DNA from: an uncultured Prevotellaceae bacterium
GTDB taxonomy: Bacteria > Bacteroidota > Bacteroidia > Bacteroidales > Bacteroidaceae
Length of the DNA: 9,306 nt
Direction of reading: 5' to 3'
Assembly: GCA_905202115.1 (NCBI GenBank)
Contig: CAJKQZ010000099.1
Location: 1-9,306 of the forward strand
Shown: positions 1 through 6,335 of the stretch, piece after piece
How the letters are laid out: every line of letters starts with the position of its first letter
Position numbering within the stretch: position 1 is the first letter of the stretch
Translations under genes and position numbers: made by a program
Notes under the pieces: model-generated
What the model saw: only the letters and a program-made list of their open reading frames with translations
Database searches by the model: none
Told to the model about the DNA's origin: nothing

Positions 1-92
1 AATATCTCAGACATATTTTCGATTATCTCCCTTGTATTTTTAATTATCTGCGGGAAGTTTTTTAACTGTACAAAAAAATATTTTTTTCTGCA
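1..92 (+). repeat. Interspersed repeat copy A (3' part, cut by window start)
   Basis: This is the right-hand part of the dispersed repeat that is complete at 4863-5041. It begins inside the second 21-base unit (TATCTCAGACATATTTT at 3-19). Unit 3 is at 20-40 and unit 4 at 41-61. The tail has the AAAAAAATATTTTTTT palindrome at 72-87 and ends near TTTTTTCTGCA at 82-92. That terminal stretch matches, in inverted orientation and at 10 of 11 positions, the TGCAGACAAAA that opens the head of the other copies, so it may be a terminal inverted repeat. No gene lies between here and the terminator at 127. The head is missing only because the window starts here. Confidence 0.85.
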
Positions 93-126
93 TGGGACGA
101 TTTCTGTTTTCGCTCTTACGGGTATG

Positions 127-160
127 AAAAAACGGAACCGCCGCTCCGGCAGTTCCGTTT
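127..160 (-). terminator. Rho-independent terminator of the BACON-like lipoprotein gene
   Basis: AAACGGAAC (130-138) pairs perfectly with GTTCCGTTT (152-160). An inner GCCG (140-143) pairs with CGGC (147-150) around a CTC loop, separated from the outer stem by a single C/A mismatch. Read leftwards, the hairpin runs into the complement of the A-run at 127-132, giving the U-tract expected of an intrinsic terminator. It lies 54 bases past the stop of the gene ending at 214. The T-rich stretch on the other side could also allow some bidirectional activity. Confidence 0.85.
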
Positions 161-213
161 GTGGGTTTGTTTTTATTTGTATATGTCTGTTTTTCTGAGT
201 GAACAGCGTTATT

Positions 214-927
214 TTATCCTTTCTGGATGATTTTTATGTCTGTCTTGGCTCCGTTGGCAGTGGTTATGGTGATTGTTCCGGTGCGGTCGGCTCCTGTGCT
301 GTTGGTTTCCATTGTGAATGAAACCTTGAACTGCTGGCTTAATGAGTAGCTGGTGTGTGTAACCGAGGTTTCCCCGAGCGTTATCCAGCTGTCGGGAGTG
401 GAGAGTGTGGCGGAGCGGTCGTAGAGGTTGAATATGATGTTATCTTCGGTGTCGTCGGAGTTTTTCGTCATTGTGAATTCTGCCTTTAGTTCGGCAAGAT
501 TGCTTATGTTCTGCAATGAGCTGATTTCTCCTTCAGTTCCTTTGTAAATCGGGTCGGGGCGCACGATGTTAAGCCAGTAAACCTGTATGAGGCTCTTGCG
601 GTAGGTGCGTCCGTCGCTGGTTATTGTCATATAGTTGCCGTTGACTGTGCCCGAAGTGTTGGGAGTGATACTGATAGGCTTCTTTTCATGCGAGAAACTT
701 TCCTTACCTATGTCGAAACTGAACGATGTGGGTGTGAACCACGAGGCATCGGTGTTTGCTTTCCACGAATCGGTGCTTTCTATTCCGAGGGTGTCGGTGT
801 ATTGGTCTGCATAAATGACCGACGAAGGCGAGGATACGTTAAAATAATGGTATTCGCTTTCGCTCTTGCTGCATGCTGTTGCGATGAAAGCGGCAATGCT
901 TAGATAAATAATTCTTGAAATTTTCAT
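214..927 (-). CDS. BACON-like domain surface lipoprotein
   Basis: The 237-residue product opens with a lipoprotein signal (MKISRIIYLSIAAFIATACS) with the acylated cysteine at residue 19, so it should be exported and lipid-anchored. The mature N-terminal part has the spacing of a Bacteroidetes BACON domain: beta-strand-like residues 26-50, then W55 and W63 in the motif SWKANTDASW. A second beta-rich segment near the C-terminus (GTITITTANGAKTDIKIIQK) looks like the closing strands of another such module. BACON domains are thought to help bind carbohydrate or mucin glycans or act as spacers; no catalytic motif is visible here, so the role is unknown. I chose the start at 927 over an in-frame ATG at 954 because the lipoprotein signal begins at 927 and the promoter -7 box (952-959) covers the upstream ATG. 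Transcription ends at the hairpin at 127-160. It is probably a separate transcript from the lptD operon, although no clear terminator separates them. Confidence 0.82.
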   Translation of the reverse strand: MKISRIIYLSIAAFIATACSKSESEYHYFNVSSPSSVIYADQYTDTLGIESTDSWKANTDASWFTPTSFSFDIGKESFSHEKKPISITPNTSGTVNGNYMTITSDGRTYRKSLIQVYWLNIVRPDPIYKGTEGEISSLQNISNLAELKAEFTMTKNSDDTEDNIIFNLYDRSATLSTPDSWITLGETSVTHTSYSLSQQFKVSFTMETNSTGADRTGTITITTANGAKTDIKIIQKG

Positions 928-951
928 TATGAATGTGTTTTTGTTTCCGCA

Positions 952-959
952 CAAAGGTA
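952..959 (-). promoter_or_regulatory. Bacteroidetes -7 box for the BACON-like gene
   Basis: Read leftwards the site is TACCTTTG, an exact match to the Bacteroidetes sigma-ABfr -7 consensus TAnnTTTG. It lies 24 bases from the ATG at 927, which predicts a leader of roughly 15-20 bases. The AT-rich stretch upstream (960-985) has no clear TTTG -33 element. Confidence 0.6.
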
Positions 960-1036
960 GTAATAATAATTAATTGTGTTTTCGGTTTGTGTATGTTACT
1001 TATGTTATATATTGTTATGGAAAGGCGGACGTTTTG

Positions 1037-1810
1037 TCATGGTTCCTTGTGCAGCTGCGCGTATTCGGTTCTGTAAAGCCCCGATATGTCGGAATTTGTT
1101 AGTACGTTGCAGAAATAATGGAGCCATGTGTATTTGCCCGAGAACTTTGCGGCGTCGGGACACTGCGGCATTCCTTCGAAAGCGGGGTGGGGCCGGTAGT
1201 CGGATTGTACGCCCGTGCTTGCGAGCTCTCCGTTGACGTAGAGTGCGGGGGTGCTGTTCTGGCACGTAAACGCTATGAAGAAGTCTTGTTCCTCGTGGTG
1301 ATGGTATTCGAGCAGCAAACGTTCTTCGGTGTATCTTTCGTAAATGCGGATGAACTGCTTGTCTACTGTTATTCCCCATTGCGACTGCATTACTCCATTG
1401 GTGCTGCAGCCGTCGAGGGGGTAGAGAATGTATCCTTGTCTTTCGGTTCCGGTTTTTTGCGGCATTACCCACAGCGTTACGGTGAATCCGTTGCGCAGAA
1501 CCTCGTTAGGGTCGTAAAGATTGTCTGTCTTTTTTGCGGTAACGTTCAGCTGCTTTACGGAAATGGTTTCCTGCAGTTTCTTTTTTGATTTCTTTTTGCT
1601 TTTTCCGTCATCGGGTGCGGCAATCTGCACTGTGGTTTCTGTGCGTTCTGTTTCGTATACAGGAATGTCGGAAGTGATGCTTTTTGCAGCCAGGGCGGCA
1701 CAGTTTACAAGCGGCTTCTCAAGCGGGGCAATGCCGTAGGATGATTGCGAGAAGCTTTTGTCGCATAGCAAAAACGACATGCATAAGAGTATGGATAACG
1801 TGCGCCCCAT
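1037..1810 (-). CDS. Secreted LamG-like (concanavalin-fold) domain protein downstream of lptD
   Basis: The 257-residue protein begins with a signal peptide (MGRTLSILLCMSFLLCDKSF, probable cleavage after FSQ), so it is exported. A low-complexity linker with the lysine cluster KSKKKSKKK (about residues 67-77) precedes a C-terminal jelly-roll domain of the laminin-G/concanavalin type (about 107-250). Its hallmarks are FTVTLWVMP, the strand ALYVNGELAS, and a closing segment ending SDISGLYRTEY. Such domains often bind glycans or act as adhesion modules; no hydrolase residues are evident. The start at 1810 leaves 13 bases after the lptD stop at 1824, so the two are almost certainly cotranscribed and may be translationally coupled. 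An in-frame ATG at 1885 would overlap lptD and bury the signal peptide, so I rejected it. The link with LPS assembly is contextual only. No terminator is seen after the stop. Confidence 0.78.
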   Translation of the reverse strand: MGRTLSILLCMSFLLCDKSFSQSSYGIAPLEKPLVNCAALAAKSITSDIPVYETERTETTVQIAAPDDGKSKKKSKKKLQETISVKQLNVTAKKTDNLYDPNEVLRNGFTVTLWVMPQKTGTERQGYILYPLDGCSTNGVMQSQWGITVDKQFIRIYERYTEERLLLEYHHHEEQDFFIAFTCQNSTPALYVNGELASTGVQSDYRPHPAFEGMPQCPDAAKFSGKYTWLHYFCNVLTNSDISGLYRTEYAQLHKEP

Positions 1811-1823
1811 TATTATATGCTTG

Positions 1824-4676
1824 TCAATACCAGTCGATGTTTGTGGAGTAACTGCTTCGCTTGTCCCATTTAAGAGCGTCGGCAAGGGTGGATGTCTTGG
1901 CGCGGAAAGAAAAATTGTAGCTCGTGTATGGGCGCAGAACCATTGAACAGGTCATCATGAAACAGTGAAGGTCGCGCGAGAGCGAGGCGGTGGTCATGGA
2001 AAGTTTGTGATAGTTGAAATCATATCCCGAACTGAAGTTTACGTTCCAGCCGTCGGATATGCGTATGTTACCCGAAAAATTGAGCGACTGCGTGTAGGAA
2101 AACGGATACCGCATTGTTTTGGGATTTATCTTGCGGCTGCGGTTTTCTCTCATGGTTACGCCGTAGCTTACGGAGAGAGACCAGGGAATTTCGAAGCGTT
2201 TGTATCCGTCGTCATCTATCTTCGATTTTCCCTGCTGCTTTTTTGCCGAATTCTGGCTTTGGGTAAGTGTCGGGTCAACGTTGCTGTCGACTGCGTTTTC
2301 GTCGTCGTAATTGTCATCGTCTTCCTCGATAGCCGAATTTATATCTTCTTCCTCGATGTTTCCCGCTCCTTTTTTCTTTCCGAATAGTTTTTTGAACGTC
2401 TGGTTGTTGAAAGTGTAGGAAAGATTCTGCGACATTCCCTGGAAACGTCCGAATCGTCCGTAACTCCATTCGGTGCGGTCGCCTTCAACTACCTGTCCGT
2501 TGTCGTTGTATTGGTATGCGTATGTGGCGAATACCGCGGACATGCTGAAAGTGTAGTTTTTCCACAGCTTCAGTCGCAGGTTGGTGTTGAGGTTGCTCCA
2601 CTGTTTTGTTTTTGCCGCCATGTTGTACGACATGCGTGCCGAAAGTTCATCGATAAGGCTTATCTTTTTCTCGCCGGTCGAGTCTCTCGAACTTTTTACT
2701 TTCATCTCGACGTTGTTCGAAAGCGACATGGAAATGCTTCCTGTCTTCCCGCGCGACGGATAGCCGAACATTCCGTTCGAGTAAGGCGAATATGAAACCG
2801 TAGATATCGTTCCGTCGCTTTCTGTTCTCACGTACGAGTCGTAGTATCCGTATTTTTCGGCTCCGAAGTCGGGAGCGTAGTTCAGCGATACGGTCGGTTT
2901 CATCATGTGCCGGATTGCGATTATTCCGTTGCCGAACAATTTTCTCCACGGTTTGTAGAAGCCGTAGAGCGTGGTGTTTGCCGAGAGCGACATTCGCCAG
3001 TCGTAGACGTTGTAGAAGCCGTAAATCGTGTCGTTAACCTCGCGTTGCCGTTCCGTGTCCCACGAACGCATGATTTTGTTGGTGTACATGCGGTCGTTTA
3101 TCTGGAACGAAGGCGATATGTTGATGTATTTGAACACCTGGAAGCTTGCCGAAATGGGTATCTGGTGATTCATTCCGTTTCGCCAGTCTTTTATTAGGTT
3201 GGAGTGAAGCAACTTGTCCTCTTTCGTGCTAATGCGGTTGCTCAGCTGTCCTGTATAGCTCATAGAAATCTTTTCATACCATTTTTCCTTGCCTCTCAGT
3301 TTTCTTCTCTTGAAAGGATAAAGGCGCGACAGCGATATGTTGAGGTCAGGCAGGGTGAGGTCGATTGTCGAGTCGCGCATGTTCTGGTTCAGGTTGGTCG
3401 TGGCCGAGAGTGTGAGGCCGATGTTTTCGAACGTGTGCGAGTAGGATACGCTACTGGTGCGTGTCGATTGCGTGAGCGCCGTAGGATTGTAGAGCGACGA
3501 CAGGTTCTTGCGTTCGTAGCTCTCGGTAGCGAAGTTCACGCTTGCCGAGAAAGTGGAGTTGGGCAGGGCTTTCGAGTCCTGCCGGTGCGACCATTGTATC
3601 TTGAAGCTCGTGGTTTTTTCGTAATCGGGCATGTTTTTCTCGCCTTCTATCGTATTCAGATAGCTAAGGAATATATTTCCCGAGTAGCGGTAGCGTTTCA
3701 GGTAATCGGATTCCAAAGTCACGCCCCAGGAGCCTTTGGTGTAGATTTCTCCGGTAAGGCGCATGTCCATGCAGTCGTTGAAAGCGAAATAATATCCTCC
3801 GTCGCGCAGGTAGAATCCGCGCCTTGTCTCGTCGCCGTAGGTAGGCATGAGGAAGCCGCTCGAATATTTTTTCTTGAACGGGAAGAAACCGTAGGGAATG
3901 GCAAGAGGCAGGGGCACGTCGGCCACAACCAAGTATGCAGGACCGAAGATGACTTCCTTCCCTGGATGTACTTTTGCCCTCGAAAGGGCTATGTAGAAGT
4001 CAGGGTGCTTGGCGTTGCATGTGGTGTACTTTGCGTGCTCCAAATATAGTGTGCCGTCGTTCGTGCGTTTCGAACTCGTGCTTTGCAGGAAGCCTTCGCC
4101 CTGCTCGGTGTTGACATTGTTGATGAAACCTTTCTTTGTCTTGAAGTTGAAGCTCATCACGTCGCTGTCGTATTTGTCGGAGCCTTGTGTGTAAACTGGC
4201 CGGCCTATACATTTGCCTGTGGTGTCTTCCACGCCGTAGGCATGTACCACCGAACTGTCCAGATTCATCTCTATCTGTTCGGCTTTCAGTTCCATGCCGT
4301 CGTATTTCACATTGCCGTCGCCGTAAAGAAAAGCCCGTTTCGATTCGGCGTCGTATGTAATCGAGTCGCTTGCGGTGTATTCCACCGGAGCCTCGAGCGC
4401 ACCTTTCTTTTTGTGTGCCGAGTCGCTGGCCGCGGTGTCTGCAACGGCTGTGTCGCCGAAAACGATAACCGTATCGCGACGCGTTGCCGCCGTGTCGGGC
4501 CTTGCGGTTACGTTGCCGGCGGTGTCGGGCCGCTGCGGAGCCAGAGTGTCTGCTATGCTGTCGTTTGTTTCGGCGGCATATTGTACGAAAGCGGCTCCGT
4601 GCGACGGACGCATTCCGCAGACGGTGATTATGGTCGCCGTCGCAAATACAGTTAGAATCGATGTATATTTTTTCAA
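1824..4676 (-). CDS. lptD: LPS-assembly outer-membrane protein LptD (Bacteroidetes type)
   Basis: This 950-residue protein is the outer-membrane translocon that, with LptE, receives LPS from the periplasmic bridge and inserts it into the outer leaflet. It has a signal peptide (MKKYTSILTVFATATIITVC onward), a Thr/Asp/Ala-rich linker (about 35-95), and an OstA/LptA-like jelly-roll segment (about 97-185, e.g. SITYDAESKRAFLYGDGNVK, then MELKAEQIEMN). A long beta-barrel of the Bacteroidetes LptD family follows, with PLPLAIPYGFFPF near its start and a terminal aromatic strand ending NIDWY. An acidic, low-complexity loop (about 765-822, with EEEDINSAIEEDDDN) lies in the barrel and is probably a surface or plug-adjacent loop. 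The start is TTG: reading upstream in frame, a stop is met after seven sense codons with no ATG, and the next internal ATG (residue 22) would destroy the signal peptide. It is the first gene of an operon with the LamG-like gene. The family is normally essential. Confidence 0.93.
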   Translation of the reverse strand: MKKYTSILTVFATATIITVCGMRPSHGAAFVQYAAETNDSIADTLAPQRPDTAGNVTARPDTAATRRDTVIVFGDTAVADTAASDSAHKKKGALEAPVEYTASDSITYDAESKRAFLYGDGNVKYDGMELKAEQIEMNLDSSVVHAYGVEDTTGKCIGRPVYTQGSDKYDSDVMSFNFKTKKGFINNVNTEQGEGFLQSTSSKRTNDGTLYLEHAKYTTCNAKHPDFYIALSRAKVHPGKEVIFGPAYLVVADVPLPLAIPYGFFPFKKKYSSGFLMPTYGDETRRGFYLRDGGYYFAFNDCMDMRLTGEIYTKGSWGVTLESDYLKRYRYSGNIFLSYLNTIEGEKNMPDYEKTTSFKIQWSHRQDSKALPNSTFSASVNFATESYERKNLSSLYNPTALTQSTRTSSVSYSHTFENIGLTLSATTNLNQNMRDSTIDLTLPDLNISLSRLYPFKRRKLRGKEKWYEKISMSYTGQLSNRISTKEDKLLHSNLIKDWRNGMNHQIPISASFQVFKYINISPSFQINDRMYTNKIMRSWDTERQREVNDTIYGFYNVYDWRMSLSANTTLYGFYKPWRKLFGNGIIAIRHMMKPTVSLNYAPDFGAEKYGYYDSYVRTESDGTISTVSYSPYSNGMFGYPSRGKTGSISMSLSNNVEMKVKSSRDSTGEKKISLIDELSARMSYNMAAKTKQWSNLNTNLRLKLWKNYTFSMSAVFATYAYQYNDNGQVVEGDRTEWSYGRFGRFQGMSQNLSYTFNNQTFKKLFGKKKGAGNIEEEDINSAIEEDDDNYDDENAVDSNVDPTLTQSQNSAKKQQGKSKIDDDGYKRFEIPWSLSVSYGVTMRENRSRKINPKTMRYPFSYTQSLNFSGNIRISDGWNVNFSSGYDFNYHKLSMTTASLSRDLHCFMMTCSMVLRPYTSYNFSFRAKTSTLADALKWDKRSSYSTNIDWY

Positions 4677-4713
4677 AACCGGATATACAAAGTGGTATTA
4701 CCAAGCCAAAATG

Positions 4714-4721
4714 CAAAATTA
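4714..4721 (-). promoter_or_regulatory. Bacteroidetes -7 box for the lptD operon
   Basis: Read leftwards the site is TAATTTTG, an exact TAnnTTTG match, 37 bases before the TTG start of lptD. It predicts a leader of about 30 bases. No convincing TTTG -33 box is seen at the usual spacing. Confidence 0.55.
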
Positions 4722-4862
4722 CGAAATTCTGCATACCCGTTGCGAAATAAAACTCTTTTTAAGTATTTATTTTATTCATGAGCCTGTCTTTAGAACTATT
4801 TTCATGGGCCTTAAACGACTTTGAGGTTTTTAAAACCATTAAAGCCCCTGAAACCTTAGGGC

Positions 4863-5041
4863 TTTGCAGACAAAAACGGTCAGCGGTCAAGCACTTGAAA
4901 ATCAGCATGTGTATATGTAGCAAAAAATATGTCTGAGATATTTTGAATTATCTCAGACATATTTTGAATTATCTCCCTTGTATTTTCAATTTGCTGCGGT
5001 AAGTTTTTTACTACATGAAAAAAATATTTTTTTTCAACGGG
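4863..5041 (+). repeat. Interspersed repeat copy B (complete, MITE-like with 21-base units)
   Basis: This is the only complete copy of the repeat in the window. The head (4863-4907) is identical over 45 bases to 9194-9238 and contains TCAAGCACTTGA, a short dyad. The core has four units in an exact 21-base register at 4924-4944, 4945-4965, 4966-4986 and 4987-5007, each ending in a T-run. Unit 1 is inverted relative to unit 2, so AAAATATGTCTGAGATA (4924-4940) pairs perfectly with 4949-4965 around an 8-base loop. The tail holds AAAAAAATATTTTTTT (5018-5033) and ends near CAACGGGA. The element has no coding capacity. It fills most of the 450-base gap between the start of lptD and the end of the first reductase gene. 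Confidence 0.88.
4924..4965. repeat. 17-bp perfect inverted repeat inside copy B
   Basis: AAAATATGTCTGAGATA (4924-4940) is the exact reverse complement of TATCTCAGACATATTTT (4949-4965), with an 8-base spacer. Copy C preserves the same 17-bp stem at 9255-9271 and 9280-9296, although its loop sequence differs at three positions. Conservation of the stem with variation in the loop points to selection on the dyad, either as an RNA or cruciform hairpin or as a protein site. Confidence 0.85.
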
Positions 5042-5083
5042 AACTTTTTTTAAACATTATGGTGTTTTTGGAAAATATTCCAT

Positions 5084-5111
5084 AAGGCTTTTCAAGTAAA
5101 GCGAAAGCCTT
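5084..5111 (-). terminator. Probable terminator of the COG0667-type aldo/keto reductase gene
   Basis: AAGGCTTT (5084-5091) pairs perfectly with AAAGCCTT (5104-5111), 17 bases past the reductase stop at 5129. Read leftwards, the hairpin is followed by a second small dyad (TGGAA 5069-5073 with TTCCA 5078-5082) and then by T-rich stretches on the complementary strand, but there is no immediate clean U-tract. On the other strand it is followed by GCATTTTTG, so it could work in either direction. Confidence 0.55.
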
Positions 5112-5128
5112 GCATTTTTGCGGTACTT

Positions 5129-6136
5129 TCACTCGGATTTTTTTATGGGCGAGCCGCCGAATACTTCGCTCATTTTCATGTTATCGAGTTCTTTATCTAT
5201 ATTTCTGACATCCTCGGCCGTCAGTTTTATGTCGGTTGCGCTTATATTTTCTTTCAGGCGATAAAGGCGGCGGGTACCTGGAATTGGCACTATCCATGAA
5301 TGTTTGCAAAGCATCCAGGCCAGGGATATTTGCGCGGGGGTGGCATGGTGTTCTGAAGCAAGGCGGTCGAGAAGGGCGAAAAGGTCGTGATTCTGCTCAT
5401 AGCTTTCTTTTCGGAACTGCGGCATCGACGCGCGGTAGTCGTAAGCAGCGTCGAAACGGCTGTCGGCATTGTAGCAGGCGCTAAGCAATCCGTTTGCAAG
5501 AGGCGAAAAGGCCACGAGGCCGACGCCAAGCTCTTCGAGCACGGGAAAAAGACTTTCGTACCGGCGAGCCATCATGGAATAGCGGTTCTGTATGGCTGTT
5601 ACAGGGCACACGGCATGGGCGCGGCGCAGATATTCCTCTGTTGTTTCCGATATGCCCCAGTGCAGAATCTTGCCTTCGCCAATCAGCTCCGACATTACCT
5701 GTGCCACTTCTTCAGGCTGTACGTCGGGGTCTATGCGGTGCTGGAAATACAGGTCGATGTGGTCTGTTTGCAGCCGGCGCAGGGAGCCCTCCACAGACCG
5801 GCGTATGACATCGGGGCGCGAGCATGTTAGAATGTCGTGCGTTCCCTGTTCGTTTGACCCGCCAAAGGAGATTCCGAACTTGGTGGAGATTACCACGTGC
5901 CCGCGGTAAGGCCTCAGGGCGGAGCCGAGCAGCTCTTCGTTGTCGTGCGGATTGAGGGTCGTGCCGTATACTTCGGCGGTGTCGAAGAGGGTGTATCCCA
6001 TTTCCACGGCGTAGGCCAGCAAATCGGTCATCTCGCGTTTGTCGGCGGGCTTTCCGTATGCGTGGCTCATTCCCATGCAGCCTAATCCTATTGACGAAAC
6101 GCGTAGCTTGCGTATTCCTAATGTTCTGTAGTTCAT
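5129..6136 (-). CDS. Aldo/keto reductase, COG0667 (Tas/YajO-like) type
   Basis: This 335-residue soluble enzyme belongs to the aldo/keto reductase superfamily, (beta/alpha)8 barrels that reduce aldehydes or ketones with NAD(P)H. The N-terminal MNYRTLGIRKLRVSSIGLGC is the family signature. The catalytic tetrad is complete: D52 and Y57 in FDTAEVYG, K86 in STKFG, and H133 in YFQHRIDP. Further hallmarks are WGISETTEEYLRRA, the FSPLANGLL loop, and the cofactor segment PIPGTRR (about 285-290) followed by ENISATDIKLTAEDVRNID. Length is normal for the class. The start at 6136 follows the family N-terminus and an exact -7 box at 6162-6169. It is divergent from an AraC-family gene and separated by a palindrome, so local control is likely. 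The substrate cannot be read from the sequence. The last 15 or so residues (MSEVFGGSPIKK) are an ordinary variable tail. Confidence 0.92.
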   Translation of the reverse strand: MNYRTLGIRKLRVSSIGLGCMGMSHAYGKPADKREMTDLLAYAVEMGYTLFDTAEVYGTTLNPHDNEELLGSALRPYRGHVVISTKFGISFGGSNEQGTHDILTCSRPDVIRRSVEGSLRRLQTDHIDLYFQHRIDPDVQPEEVAQVMSELIGEGKILHWGISETTEEYLRRAHAVCPVTAIQNRYSMMARRYESLFPVLEELGVGLVAFSPLANGLLSACYNADSRFDAAYDYRASMPQFRKESYEQNHDLFALLDRLASEHHATPAQISLAWMLCKHSWIVPIPGTRRLYRLKENISATDIKLTAEDVRNIDKELDNMKMSEVFGGSPIKKSE

Positions 6137-6161
6137 CGTTCGTTTTTTTGTTGTTCAAATG

Positions 6162-6169
6162 CAAAAGTA
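6162..6169 (-). promoter_or_regulatory. Bacteroidetes -7 box for the divergent aldo/keto reductase
   Basis: Read leftwards the site is TACTTTTG, an exact TAnnTTTG match, with its near edge 25 bases from the ATG at 6136. The -33 region of this promoter falls within the inverted repeat at 6185-6208. Confidence 0.62.
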
Positions 6170-6184
6170 AGCGGAGCACATCTG

Positions 6185-6208
6185 AACAGTATTATAAGGA
6201 TTACTGTT
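6185..6208. promoter_or_regulatory. Operator-like inverted repeat between the reductase and AraC-type genes
   Basis: AACAGTA (6185-6191) and TACTGTT (6202-6208) are perfect inverted repeats with a 10-base AT-rich spacer, so their centres are about 17 bases apart, or 1.6 helical turns. The dyad overlaps where the -33 element of the reductase promoter should be. It also lies about 95 bases upstream of the putative AraC-gene promoter. It is a candidate regulator site; which protein binds it is unknown. Confidence 0.5.
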
Positions 6209-6301
6209 GCTGATATATTTATTTCTGTTTTTCTTGTTTAAAAAAGAGTGAACGACGCAATGTTTTTTTCATGCGGCAATGTGCTATATGATTGAAAACA
6301 G

Positions 6302-6309
6302 TATTTTTG
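6302..6309 (+). promoter_or_regulatory. Bacteroidetes -7 box for the AraC-family gene
   Basis: TATTTTTG is an exact TAnnTTTG match. If used, transcription would start near 6315, leaving the ATG at 6336 as the first plausible start and excluding the in-frame ATGs at 6279, 6288 and probably 6312. No clear -33 TTTG is visible at the usual distance. Confidence 0.5.
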
Positions 6310-6335
6310 CGATGATTCCTATAAAGAAATATGCA

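Noticed and set aside
3204..4049. 281-codon plus-strand frame inside lptD
   Set aside because: It is entirely antisense to the barrel part of lptD, Arg/Val/Cys-rich, with no family-like motif.
4000..4734. 244-codon minus-strand frame overlapping the start of lptD
   Set aside because: It is a shifted frame of lptD with extreme Arg/His content. The lptD frame has the OstA-like domain and a signal peptide.
4863..5041. CRISPR array
   Set aside because: The 21-base units abut each other without unique spacers, are degenerate, and no cas gene is nearby.
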